From Adhaeribacter arboris (GTDB lineage: Bacteria; Bacteroidota; Bacteroidia; Cytophagales; Hymenobacteraceae), in NCBI RefSeq assembly GCF_003023845.1, contig NZ_PYFT01000001.1, positions 1,054,001 to 1,118,000 of the forward strand: a stretch of DNA of 64,000 nt, written 5' to 3'. The translations under genes and the position numbers were made by a program. This document shows, one piece after another, positions 35,212 through 44,484 of this stretch. The notes under the pieces were generated by a model. It did no database searches and had not been told where the DNA came from. It saw nothing but the letters and a program-made list of their open reading frames with translations. Every line of letters begins with the position of its first letter. Position 1 is the stretch's first letter.

Positions 35212-36288
35212 TTAACCGATTAAGGATTCTTCGTTTACTTGTACCGGTTCGTGCCACCCGTGGGCTTGCCGCACTTTAATCATGGTAGCCAGAATGTCGT
35301 TCCAGGTTTGCTGGTTCATCATGACATCGTTCGGGAACATGCACCCATCCCAGCAGATATGTTGCACCGCTTTAGTTAATTCCCCATTTTCGTCGCGCAA
35401 CCAGAAACCGGCATCTTGAACGATGTCGAGTTTGCCGTTAGGATCGGTAGCCAAACAATGCCGGCCGGTTTTGTCATGAGAACCGGAGCCAAATACGGTG
35501 CTGTCGTTTTGCGCTACGTGGAAGTCGATGGTCCAGGGCCGCAAGGCATTGGTGATAGTTTTTAAGCCTTCGGTTAAGACGGAACGGTCGCTCCAGTCGT
35601 AATTTTCCGGTAAAATACGGTCTTCCGGGTGATTGTAGCCTAAAAGGTAAAGTAAGGTGTGCGCCATATCCGCCTGAAAACCCATGTTAGGGCGATTAAC
35701 GGCTTCTAAGGTTTGTACCATCGTGCGCCAGCTATGCATCCCACCCCAGCATATTTCGCCTTCCGCGGCTAAACGTTCACCGTATTCGGCCGCTACATCG
35801 CAAGCTTCCTGGAAAGTTTGGGCAATCAGTTTCGAATTGTTGACCGGGTCTTGTTCCCAGGATTCCGGCGAACTGGCAGAGTCGATGCGGATAACGCCGT
35901 AAGGCCGAACGCCGCGCTCCCGCAAAACTTTACCAAACTCGCAGGACCGACGAACCATATCCACGAAAGTGGCCCGTTCTGCCGCGCTGCCCATGGCCGG
36001 ACCACCCCAGATTGGAGCGACCAAGCTACCTACATTTAAATTATATGCCGCAACTTTATCGGCTACCTCTTCGGCTGCCCGCCGAATATCTTCCAGACTG
36101 CCTTCCAAATTAATGTGCGGGTTAAACAAACCAAGGTCCACTCCGTCGAATTTAATACCATCCATTTCAGCGGCGGCGGTCATTTGGAGCATGGTGTCGA
36201 AAGGAATTACTGGCTCCGAATCGGGACCTTTTCCCACAATGCCCGGCCAGGTGGCATTATGGATTTTAGGATAATTATTTTCAGGCAT
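35212..36288 (-). CDS. TIM-barrel sugar isomerase/epimerase family
   Basis: A 358-residue member of the xylose-isomerase-like TIM-barrel superfamily. Likely metal ligands are the Glu in AAEGEICWGGMH (near residue 177), the Asp in GFQADMAHTLLYLLG, the His in TIDFHVAQND and the Glu/Asp late in the barrel. There is no signal peptide. Substrates of this superfamily range from sugar phosphates to hydroxypyruvate and inosose. The neighbours, an oxidoreductase, an epimerase-like protein and a cupin, suggest keto-sugar interconversion. The exact reaction cannot be set. Confidence 0.85.
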   Translation of the reverse strand: MPENNYPKIHNATWPGIVGKGPDSEPVIPFDTMLQMTAAAEMDGIKFDGVDLGLFNPHINLEGSLEDIRRAAEEVADKVAAYNLNVGSLVAPIWGGPAMGSAAERATFVDMVRRSCEFGKVLRERGVRPYGVIRIDSASSPESWEQDPVNNSKLIAQTFQEACDVAAEYGERLAAEGEICWGGMHSWRTMVQTLEAVNRPNMGFQADMAHTLLYLLGYNHPEDRILPENYDWSDRSVLTEGLKTITNALRPWTIDFHVAQNDSTVFGSGSHDKTGRHCLATDPNGKLDIVQDAGFWLRDENGELTKAVQHICWDGCMFPNDVMMNQQTWNDILATMIKVRQAHGWHEPVQVNEESLIG

Positions 36289-36453
36289 AGCAATTAAATT
36301 TAGTAGCTAATTTATATTAAGTAGTTGTTTGTTATTGGTTATTAGTTGTTTATTAAGCGACTAATAAATTTCTAAAATGGAAAAAATAACTTGTACTTTA
36401 AACTAATTTCGTCTAAGTGCTTAAATGGTAAGAGGGTATTACTTAAAATTGTG

Positions 36454-37677
36454 TTACAGTACCAAATCCGGATTTCCCGGTCCGAAATGTTTTAGCATTA
36501 CAATAGGGTCGGAGGTAGATGGATTACTGATGGTAATACCTTCGGAGGCAGCTTTTTCGCTGACAAAAAATTCGTCGTTGGTTAATTGCCCGTAACGAAT
36601 TAAAGCGGGAGTTTCAATATCCCATACGCCCATTTTGCCGTGGCCCTGCATGACAATTAACCCGTAAGCGGCGCTGTCCTTAATGGTAACGGTTTGACCC
36701 GGCAGTACGGTTAATTCTTTCGCGCTATACGCTTCGTTTTTGTAGCAAATCCAGTTTTCAACGTAGCCTTCGGCCTGCATCTCGGCTAAATCCCTTACCG
36801 GTTTAGGCCGCATAAAATGATTCTGCATAAAATTAGGATCCACGTTGGCTTCCCAATCAATCACCTCCACTAACAAATCATAATCACCTTTACGGTCTTC
36901 GGGAGTACCATTCCAAAGTAACTCCTCCGGTATAATGGCTTCATTTACCAGAGATTGGTACATGGCAAAAATATCAGAAGCTTTTTGGGGCTCATACGTA
37001 CATAAACTGCCGGGGGCGTGTAATATTCCGGGCGGCACATCCCAACCCGTACCTGGCTCTAAGCGGTAAGCCGAAGAGTAGTTCGTTATTTTATTATCGC
37101 CTTTGGTAAAGTTTTCCAGGCATTCTTTAATTTGTTCTTTGGTAGTACCCGGGGCAATACCGAAGAAGGTATAAGGAAAATCGCCGCCGTGGTTGTTGAG
37201 TTGCGGCGGGAAATAATAGGCTTCTGGTTTCCCTAACTGGCCCACCATAGCCGCGTACTCATCGCTGTGATGAATGTGGTGGGGCAAGGGTCCCATATTA
37301 TCAAAAAACTTGGAATACATGGGCCAGGCCTGGTACTCGTTCCACAGACGCTCGCCAATTATTTCTCCTTTTAATTCGCTAATCGCGTCTTTCAACAGAA
37401 TTTGCTGGTCCTTGGCACCATCATTAAACACAACGGCGCTAAGGCCCTCGTTTTCGCCGGTAAGCGGACCGTTTTTAGCCGGGGTAGTAGAGGATAACCA
37501 CCTTTCATCAATTCCTCCCCGTTCGCCGCCGAGCACATAATAATCATCGGGGTGCAACTTAATTCTGCGGCCGGGTACGCAAAAAGAACGAGGCACCCAG
37601 GTGGGGGCTAACCGTAATATACCTTTACCTTGTTCTAATGCTTTTGCCGCTAAACTTAATTTTTCCTTAGTTTCCAT
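36454..37677 (-). CDS. Phosphomannose isomerase-like cupin protein
   Basis: A 407-residue soluble protein. The middle has a metal-site-like segment, MGPLPHHIHHSDEYAA (near residue 130), and later AYRLEPGTGWDVPPGILHAPGSLCTYE, resembling the type I phosphomannose isomerase cupin with its His/Glu ligands. The C-terminal ~110 residues (LTVLPGQTVTIKDSAAYGLIVMQGHGKMG) look like a second cupin. It may isomerise or bind a sugar or keto-acid; the substrate is unknown. It lies 15 bases after the DUF4432 gene and 165 bases before the isomerase, same strand. Confidence 0.65.
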   Translation of the reverse strand: METKEKLSLAAKALEQGKGILRLAPTWVPRSFCVPGRRIKLHPDDYYVLGGERGGIDERWLSSTTPAKNGPLTGENEGLSAVVFNDGAKDQQILLKDAISELKGEIIGERLWNEYQAWPMYSKFFDNMGPLPHHIHHSDEYAAMVGQLGKPEAYYFPPQLNNHGGDFPYTFFGIAPGTTKEQIKECLENFTKGDNKITNYSSAYRLEPGTGWDVPPGILHAPGSLCTYEPQKASDIFAMYQSLVNEAIIPEELLWNGTPEDRKGDYDLLVEVIDWEANVDPNFMQNHFMRPKPVRDLAEMQAEGYVENWICYKNEAYSAKELTVLPGQTVTIKDSAAYGLIVMQGHGKMGVWDIETPALIRYGQLTNDEFFVSEKAASEGITISNPSTSDPIVMLKHFGPGNPDLVL

Positions 37678-37692
37678 AAAAAATTGGGTAGG

Positions 37693-38763
37693 TTAATCCG
37701 CTGAGATATTATTTTGTAAAAATTTTAGAATGCTGTCGGGGCTGGTAAATACTTCTATCTCCAGCTCGTAATGCCGGCTTTCGCCGGGGTTGATAAATAG
37801 GAGTTGTTGCTGTTCCCGAGCTTTGGCTTGTCCGATAGGAGGATGGGTGCCCGGTTCGAGGCCGGTAACGTATTCGTTTTTTCCCCAGTGTTGCCAGTTA
37901 GTAAACCAGGGAAGCTGCGCTTTTTGAAATCGTAAAGCAACCGCTAAATTTAAACGGGCATTATGTAAACCGGTAGTACACCATCCAGCGGCATCCGGCG
38001 TAACCTGAATAAAGGCTACTTCTTCGCCGCTACCCGCGTGGGTGTCTAAAGGCGGGGAGCACTTCCGGAAATTATTTCCTTCTCTGAATATTTTGGTACT
38101 CGTTACCTCACCCGGCGATTGCCACTCACCATTCCAGATTATATCGGTGCCTTCGTCTACTAAAGGCCAGCCAAAATTACAGTGGTAGAGCAGCATGTGC
38201 GGCGCGGGCGTATTGCCCCGGTTGATAACTTCATCTTTTATCCGGATGCTTGCTCGACCAAGAGTGCTGGATAGGTTTCGTTTCAATTCTAAGCTCGGCC
38301 CCAATACCTGGGTTTGTTTCATGCGACCGGTAATACTCATTTCCATTTGGCCGGTAAATGGATCGGGTTGAATAATAGATTCTATTTCAGCCGGGATATT
38401 ACTGATTTGGCCGTGTAAGCCGCGTTCGCCGGTAGCATCTTGCTCGGGTCCACCCACGTGCGATAAGCCACAAGTGGTAATTAAACCGCCGCCGAAAGTT
38501 CGTAGCCATTCCAGGCCATGGTTCGAAAAAGGTTCCGGGGCCGTAATACCACCGTGACTGATCCAAGCCAGGCTATGTTGGTTGTAAAAGGCATCGGCAA
38601 TATCCATGGCCCGGTCCAGCACTACTTTATACCGGAGACCGGTGCCGGTATTGATCCAGGCAATCCGGGTTCCTTTACCGGGACCATTGTCCAACACGGC
38701 GGTTTCAATGCCACCCAGTTGAGTTGGGTGAGAAATTTTATCTTGCCAAGGTTGTGGTATCAA
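37693..38763 (-). CDS. DUF4432 (aldose 1-epimerase-like) protein
   Basis: A 356-residue cytoplasmic protein of the DUF4432 branch of galactose-mutarotase-like folds. Motifs are YKVVLDRAMDIADAFYNQHSLAWIS, LRTFGGGLITTCGLSHVGGP, a GERGLHGQISNIPAE turn, MLLYHCNFGWPLVDEG and FTNWQHWGKNEYVTGLEPGTHPP. These carry the His and Glu used in sugar-ring opening in the fold. Family members are thought to convert anomers of sugars or sugar acids. It heads the four-gene set after SusCD 2; no copy of the tandem repeat lies in the 360 bases in front. Confidence 0.85.
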   Translation of the reverse strand: MIPQPWQDKISHPTQLGGIETAVLDNGPGKGTRIAWINTGTGLRYKVVLDRAMDIADAFYNQHSLAWISHGGITAPEPFSNHGLEWLRTFGGGLITTCGLSHVGGPEQDATGERGLHGQISNIPAEIESIIQPDPFTGQMEMSITGRMKQTQVLGPSLELKRNLSSTLGRASIRIKDEVINRGNTPAPHMLLYHCNFGWPLVDEGTDIIWNGEWQSPGEVTSTKIFREGNNFRKCSPPLDTHAGSGEEVAFIQVTPDAAGWCTTGLHNARLNLAVALRFQKAQLPWFTNWQHWGKNEYVTGLEPGTHPPIGQAKAREQQQLLFINPGESRHYELEIEVFTSPDSILKFLQNNISAD

Positions 38764-39123
38764 GTTGTTCTTTTTACAAATAGGCTTAAAAACTAGAAAG
38801 AAAAATGATTAAATAAAAACGAATTAACTACTTAACAGATCTAAAAACCCACTGGAACGTCAATAAAAGTTAATTTTTAAAACAGATATTTTGAATTTTA
38901 GATAGTTTCCTTAATTACTCATTCAGCAAAACTTAGTAGTATTTGCTAAATTTTTATTTTTTAGATTTCATTCTTTCAAAAAGTAAAAATGTACTCTTAG
39001 CTAATAGCTACGAGGCCGAAGCCTCGCCAACCTGTTTCTATATCATAGTTTCATTCTAAGCTATCAGCAGCATGAAACAAAGCAGCACCGGTTCTTTGTG
39101 GAAGCCAGCGCTGCTGGCAAATT
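38764..39123. other. Intergenic, AT-rich with a GC hairpin
   Basis: 360 bases between SusD 2 and DUF4432. Mostly AT-rich; 39010-39027 is the hairpin ACGAGGCCGAAGCCTCGC (6-bp stem, CGAA loop), identical to 47320-47337. There is no operator of the tandem type. The four downstream genes may therefore depend on the SusC 2 promoter or have a separate one that I could not identify. Confidence 0.5.
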
Positions 39124-40620
39124 TTAAAAATAAGGGCTTAAAGCCGCTTCATCGGCCGGTAAAGCATAGGTTAAAGTAATATTGCTAAAAGCGTGGCTAC
39201 GAGGCTGACTGCCTTCCGGATAATAATAAGCTACCGGATTAGCTTTAACCCGTTGGCCATACGCCGTAATGACATCTATGGCCCGACCGGTCCGTACCAA
39301 GTCGAACCAGCGTTTATTTTCAAAGGCTAATTCTACGCGACGTTCCTGGTAAATAGCTTCGCGCAAGTCGCCCTGAGCTTCGCCTAAACCTGCCCGGCTG
39401 CGGACCTGGTTCAGAAAAGTAGCGGCATCCCCGGTTTTTCCTTGTTCGTTTAAAGCTTCGGCTAAGAATAGTAAAACTTCGGAGTAACGATACACGGGCC
39501 AGTTGGTACCGGTATTGTTATGCAGCGCGTGCGGTTTAGCAAATTTTTTAATATACGGATATACCTTGTTACTGCGGGCGCTACCACTTAACGTAATGTA
39601 GCCAATAGAAGCATCTTTACGAATATCACCGGTTTCATAGGCCGCAATAATATCCGGAGTAGGAATGTTGTTGCCTTCGGCATCCAAGGGTTGCGGATTA
39701 GAAGTGCCCATAATCGTTACTACTTCGGTAGCGGCCATGGGGCGCGGCATAAATTGGTAAATAAAATTACCGTTTAACCCGGCCGATCCTTCCAGGAATT
39801 GCACTTCAAAAACCGACTCCTTATTATTCTTGTTACTGGTGGAGGTAGAGAACACATCGGCGTAATTGGGAATTAACGCGTACTCGTTGCTGGTAACTAC
39901 TTCCCGTAACAGCGTTTCGGCTTCGGCCCATTTCTTTTGATTAATGTATACATTCGCTAATAAAGTCCGGGCGGCTCCGGAGGTAACCCGGCCAGCTTCT
40001 TGTTTGGATTTTGCGGGCAGCATCGGAATGGCCTCGGTGAGATCTTTTACAATCTGAGTGTATAATTCTTCCTCCGAAGACAGAGGCAAAGCCGCTTCTT
40101 CCCGGTTGGTAACCGGCGTTAAATGCAAAGGCACTTTGCCAAAATAGCGCACCAATTCAAAATAGGCAAAAGCTCTTAAAAATAGGGCCTGACCTTTTAA
40201 ATTATTCTTCGATTCGGCCGCAAAATCTACCTTATCAATCGTAGACAAAACTTGATTGGTCCGGGCAATAATTAAATAATCCTGGCGATACTGGTTCAAA
40301 ACGTGCGTATTGGAAGTAACTCCATTTGCCGTTGGTATAGCAAAATCGGCAATATCTTCCTGTTGCTCCGTGGCGCCAAAAAGCGGGTTACGAGCATAAT
40401 AGGTGTTATCCGAATGCATTTCTCCCAAGAGCCAGGCCCGGTCGTTAAAAATAGTGCGCAACGGAACGTAAGCTGCGTTAACCGCCTGTTGAAAATCAGC
40501 CTCTTTGGTGAAGAAAGTTGCCGAACTTAATTGCGTTTCCGGCACAATGGTTAAAAAATCATCCTTGCAGCTGCTAAGCATCGAACCTACCAGGAAGGTG
40601 AATAGGATTGTTTTTTTCAT
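39124..40620 (-). CDS. SusD/RagB outer-membrane glycan-binding lipoprotein 2
   Basis: About 498 residues, with the start at MKKTILFTFLVGS, which gives a compact lipoprotein signal (LSSC, then KDDFL). TPR-like elements include LKGQALFLRAFAYFELVRYFGKV and RTLLANVYINQKKWAEAE. The SusD C-terminal core has RYSEVLLFLAEALNEQG, LNQVRSRAGL and ERRVELAFENKRWFDLVR. It lies 55 bases after the SusC 2 stop. It is close in layout to SusD 1, matching the similarity of the two SusC N-termini; the pair probably arose by duplication. Confidence 0.95.
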   Translation of the reverse strand: MKKTILFTFLVGSMLSSCKDDFLTIVPETQLSSATFFTKEADFQQAVNAAYVPLRTIFNDRAWLLGEMHSDNTYYARNPLFGATEQQEDIADFAIPTANGVTSNTHVLNQYRQDYLIIARTNQVLSTIDKVDFAAESKNNLKGQALFLRAFAYFELVRYFGKVPLHLTPVTNREEAALPLSSEEELYTQIVKDLTEAIPMLPAKSKQEAGRVTSGAARTLLANVYINQKKWAEAETLLREVVTSNEYALIPNYADVFSTSTSNKNNKESVFEVQFLEGSAGLNGNFIYQFMPRPMAATEVVTIMGTSNPQPLDAEGNNIPTPDIIAAYETGDIRKDASIGYITLSGSARSNKVYPYIKKFAKPHALHNNTGTNWPVYRYSEVLLFLAEALNEQGKTGDAATFLNQVRSRAGLGEAQGDLREAIYQERRVELAFENKRWFDLVRTGRAIDVITAYGQRVKANPVAYYYPEGSQPRSHAFSNITLTYALPADEAALSPYF

Positions 40621-40675
40621 TCTATTTATCAATTAAGAATTTTAAAATTGGACCATTTAAGCTTTCCGGAACGGC

Positions 40676-43600
40676 TTAGAAATTGACGTTAATACCCAAG
40701 GTATAGGTGCGCGGAACCGGGTAATTAGAAAGGTCGATACCCTGACTTAAATTACCGCCGTTGCCGTTTCCATCGCCTTGAGCGCTGGTTTCCGGATTAG
40801 GACCGCCTTTGTATTTGGTAAATACATAAGCTTGTTGTATTGCAGCGTAAATCCGGGCCGAACGGAATACATTTTTAACTTCGCCGAGGGTGTAACCCAG
40901 GGTAATGTTTTTAATGGTAAAGTAAGAAGCATCGGCAATAAAATGGGTGCTCATCCAATCTCTTTCAATACCGGTAACATTACCCCCGCCAACGGTAGTA
41001 CCAAACATGCCTTTACCGGGATTTTCGGGCGAACGGAAGCGGTCTTTTACGCCACTCACCATGTTAAATACCCCATCCAGGTTAGCGGTACTGTATAAGT
41101 GGCGCATTAACAATTGATTTCCGTAAGAACCAGAACCCACAATGGAGAAGTCGAACTTGCCGTAGCTTAAGTTATTAGTAATACCGTAAATAAAGTCCGG
41201 GAAGGGATTACCGATAATGGTCCGGTCATCGTTATCGCCGCCGTTGGTAATAATACCATCGCCATTGATATCTTTTAATTTAATACTCCCTACGGTAGAG
41301 CGGCCGGGAACCTGGGGTGAATTATTCAGGTCTTCTTCATTCATGTAAAGTCCTTCCTTAATCAAACCATAGAATTGACCGAAGGGCTCCCCTACTTTGG
41401 TAATGTGGAAAGTGCCGTAAACGCGGTCAATACCTTCGGCTAAAGAAATTACTTTATTGCGGTTGAAGGAAATGTTGGCATTAGTAGTCCAAATTAATTT
41501 ACCTTCGGTATTACGGGTATTTACCGCAAATTCATGACCCCAAAAGTCTACTTGGCCAATGTTATCGTTAAAGTTGGTAAAACCAGATTCCTGCGCTATT
41601 TGTACGTTGTATAACAAGTTGGTCGTTTTCTTTTTATAGAAATCGTACATGAAGGTAATGCGGTCGTTGAATAAACCTAAATCCAAACCGGCATCAAATT
41701 GCTTGGTAGTTTCCCAGCTTAAATTAGGGTTAGCGAGGGAAACAACTGCTGAACCAGGCGCCACATTATTACCAAAAGCGGCATTAACCGTGTTGTTAAT
41801 GAGAGCGTAAGGAGTATAATTACCAATATTATTGTTACCGGTTACCCCAAAGCTGGCTCTAACTTTAGCAAAAGAAATTTTAGGAATACTCCGCATGAAT
41901 TCTTCGTCGGATACTACCCAGCCCACGGAAGCGGAGGGGAAAGTACCCCAGCGATTTGCCGAGCCAAAGCGGGAAGAACCATCGCTCCGCACCGCAGCGG
42001 TAAATAAATACTTGCCTTTGTAATTATAAGTTAACCGGGATAATAAGGAGGTTAAGCTCCATTCCTGTACATCGCTGCTGGTTTGGCCGCGGTTGATATT
42101 TAAACCACCCTGGATAGTGGGTAGGCGGTCGTCGGCATAGGTATCGGCTTGAATGCGACTGCCATCAAATTGAAAACGTTGGTTCGTATAACCGCCTAAG
42201 AGCTCAAAATGATGATCGTTGAAACTCTTGCTGTAGGTAGCCAAATTTTCGTTCAGCCAGGTGAAAACCTGGGTGTTGTTCCGGATAGATACCGCTGTGG
42301 TAGGGATAGGAGTATTTATAGCGCTGGTAGCGGTAGAAGGATTAAAGAAAAAGAATTTGTTATTATACAGTTCGGCGTTAAAGGTTGTTTTGAGTACTAA
42401 ATCTTTAATCGGCCGGAATTCCAGGAAGGTATTACCAAGAATGTTTACGCTTTTATTTTCGTTCACCAACTCTTTCGCGGAACGCACCCAGTTCGGATAA
42501 TCGAAAATATTACCCGTATTGGCCGGGAAGCGGTTAAACTTGGTTAACTCGCCATTTTCATCGTAAATAGGCATAACCGGCCAGGTATGCAAGGCATTGA
42601 ATAAAATACCGGTTCCCCGGTCGCCATCGGTACGCGGGGTATTATCAAATATATAAGAAGGAGCTAGGTTAAAACCAAGCCGGAATTTATCGGATGCATC
42701 GTACGTAGTATTTAACCGTAGCGAATATCTTTTGTATTCGTTATTCAAAACGACTCCTTGCTGATTGAAAACCCCGGCTACTACGGCGGTATTTACTTTT
42801 TCTTTGTTGGAGGTAATGGTTAAGTTATAGCTTTGCATAGGGGCGGTACGCAGCAAAGCGTCGTACCAATCGTTGTTTTTACCCCGGTACTGCGCGGGGT
42901 TCTGAAAAGCTTCCGGTACCGGTTGACCGGCATCTTCGTAATATTCTTTTTTGAATTGCGCAAATTCTTCGGCGTTCAACATTTCAATCCGGCCCCTTTC
43001 TGGTACTTTCTGGATGCCCACGAAAGAACTAAAGCTTACGTTAGTTTGCCCGCTTTTTCCTCTTTTGGTGGTGATTAATACTACCCCATTGGCGGCCCGT
43101 GAACCGTATAAAGAAGTAGAAGCCGCATCTTTTAGAATAGAAATATCTTCGATTTCGTCGGGGTTTAGGGTGCTGATACTACCGGTAATCGGGAAACCAT
43201 CCACCACGTACAAGGGATCGCTGCCGCCTAATACGGATAATTGCCCCCGGATACGAACCGAAATACCCTGACCCGGTTTACCGGTAGCTTGGGTAATTTG
43301 CACGCCGGCTAACCGGCCTTGTAGTTTTTGGGTTACTTGGGAAACGGGAATGTCCTTAATTTCTTTGGCCGTAACGGTTTGTACGGCGCCGGTTACTTCT
43401 TTTTTAAGCTGGCTGCCGTAGCCTACTACTACCACTTCGTCTAAGGCTTTGGTATCGGGTACCAAAGTTACGTTAATGGACGCGCGGTTATTAATGGCAA
43501 CTTCCTGGGTGGTGTAGCCGATAAAAGAAACTACCAAAGTACCGGTGCCATTGGGGGCATTTAACGAAAAAGCGCCCGTGCCATCCGTAGCAGTACCATT

Positions 43601-43765
43601 CGTGGTGCCTTTTACCAGAATAGTTACCCCCGGTAAACCTTCGCCTTTATCGCCGGATACTTTACCCGTAATAGTTAAACCCTGGGCATTGGCGTGGCTC
43701 CAGGAAAGGAAAATCAACGGCAGCAGACAGGCATACTGCATCATTTTAAGTAATCTGTGCTTCAT
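40676..43765 (-). CDS. SusC/RagA TonB-dependent transporter 2
   Basis: A 1,029-residue outer-membrane transporter. It has a signal peptide (ending in NAQG), the regulatory-like domain GKVSGDKGEGLPGVTILVKG, TonB-box context DEVVVVGYGSQLKKE, plug motifs DPLYVVDGFP and ILKDAASTSLYGSRAANGVVL, and a barrel ending in an aromatic residue (TYTLGINVNF). The first ~110 residues are nearly the same as in SusC 1. A tandem repeat with one changed 7-mer lies about 157 bases upstream and reads toward the gene. Confidence 0.95.
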   Translation of the reverse strand: MKHRLLKMMQYACLLPLIFLSWSHANAQGLTITGKVSGDKGEGLPGVTILVKGTTNGTATDGTGAFSLNAPNGTGTLVVSFIGYTTQEVAINNRASINVTLVPDTKALDEVVVVGYGSQLKKEVTGAVQTVTAKEIKDIPVSQVTQKLQGRLAGVQITQATGKPGQGISVRIRGQLSVLGGSDPLYVVDGFPITGSISTLNPDEIEDISILKDAASTSLYGSRAANGVVLITTKRGKSGQTNVSFSSFVGIQKVPERGRIEMLNAEEFAQFKKEYYEDAGQPVPEAFQNPAQYRGKNNDWYDALLRTAPMQSYNLTITSNKEKVNTAVVAGVFNQQGVVLNNEYKRYSLRLNTTYDASDKFRLGFNLAPSYIFDNTPRTDGDRGTGILFNALHTWPVMPIYDENGELTKFNRFPANTGNIFDYPNWVRSAKELVNENKSVNILGNTFLEFRPIKDLVLKTTFNAELYNNKFFFFNPSTATSAINTPIPTTAVSIRNNTQVFTWLNENLATYSKSFNDHHFELLGGYTNQRFQFDGSRIQADTYADDRLPTIQGGLNINRGQTSSDVQEWSLTSLLSRLTYNYKGKYLFTAAVRSDGSSRFGSANRWGTFPSASVGWVVSDEEFMRSIPKISFAKVRASFGVTGNNNIGNYTPYALINNTVNAAFGNNVAPGSAVVSLANPNLSWETTKQFDAGLDLGLFNDRITFMYDFYKKKTTNLLYNVQIAQESGFTNFNDNIGQVDFWGHEFAVNTRNTEGKLIWTTNANISFNRNKVISLAEGIDRVYGTFHITKVGEPFGQFYGLIKEGLYMNEEDLNNSPQVPGRSTVGSIKLKDINGDGIITNGGDNDDRTIIGNPFPDFIYGITNNLSYGKFDFSIVGSGSYGNQLLMRHLYSTANLDGVFNMVSGVKDRFRSPENPGKGMFGTTVGGGNVTGIERDWMSTHFIADASYFTIKNITLGYTLGEVKNVFRSARIYAAIQQAYVFTKYKGGPNPETSAQGDGNGNGGNLSQGIDLSNYPVPRTYTLGINVNF

Positions 43766-43921
43766 AAGTTTGAATGTTAGAAATATGAGATTTAAAAGTC
43801 CATTCCAAGTTTGAATACCAGCTCGGTGGAGGAGCTTTCATTCTTAATCACTGGTTCCGGGGAAGCGTACTGCGTTCATTCTTTTTATTATTTTAAATTT
43901 ACCGGCAAAAAAATAGCAGAC

Positions 43922-43938
43922 TATCCTGCACTATCCGG
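43922..43938 (-). promoter_or_regulatory. Tandem direct-repeat operator, site 6 (SusC 2)
   Basis: The minus strand reads CCGGATAGTGCAGGATA. The first 7-mer has CCGG in place of CAGG, the same variant as at site 8. It reads toward SusC 2. The 719-base gap 43766-44484 also contains site 7 and an ORF-like frame (44124-44429) with no protein family character. Confidence 0.72.
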
Positions 43939-44326
43939 GCAGGTAAGTTTATATTTTAAAAATTTCATAAAATTTACTTAATCGGTTAAGCTACCAGCTA
44001 AATGCCAAACGTTTGTTTCTGAATTTTAAATAGAACTGGATAATTTTTCGATTTTATTTAATCCGAAGAAGCGGATTAACAATTAACCCTAAAGTAAATT
44101 CTCAAACTTTACTTAAGTGGTGCGTGCTCCTAAGAGAAAGCAGGCAAGTATTGCAGGTTATAGAAACCTGCGGGTGGGAGGTAAATAATTCAAAATTGGT
44201 TTTTTTACTAAAAAAAACGTTAAAGTCAAAAATTTACTGTGCTGTAGCAGGCAAGAGTTGTATAAAAGAACGGATTATTGAGAAAAGTAAAATCAAACGA
44301 GTTGAAATTGGTATAAGTAACTTTTG

Positions 44327-44343
44327 CAGGACGGAGCAGGATA
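44327..44343 (+). promoter_or_regulatory. Tandem direct-repeat, orphan site 7
   Basis: The plus strand reads CAGGACGGAGCAGGATA: the second 7-mer is exact, the first has two mismatches. It points to the right, where the next gene is the 3' end of the minus-strand kinase. No plus-strand gene downstream is supported, so it may act on SusC 2 from a distance or as a remnant. Confidence 0.55.
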
Positions 44344-44484
44344 GCCAAATATTTCATCTACCTACTAATATTAAGGTAAAACAAGGAAGAAGGCGATGCA
44401 CTTCTTTTACCAAATACCAGCATTTATAGTTTAAGTAAAAATTACAGGTTTCACTGACGATCTGCTTTTTCGTATAATTCGTAG

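Noticed and set aside
44124-44429. A 101-codon ORF between SusC 2 and the kinase
   Set aside because: Lysine-rich translation without domain or signal character, overlapping orphan site 7, in an AT-rich gap; most likely a chance frame.
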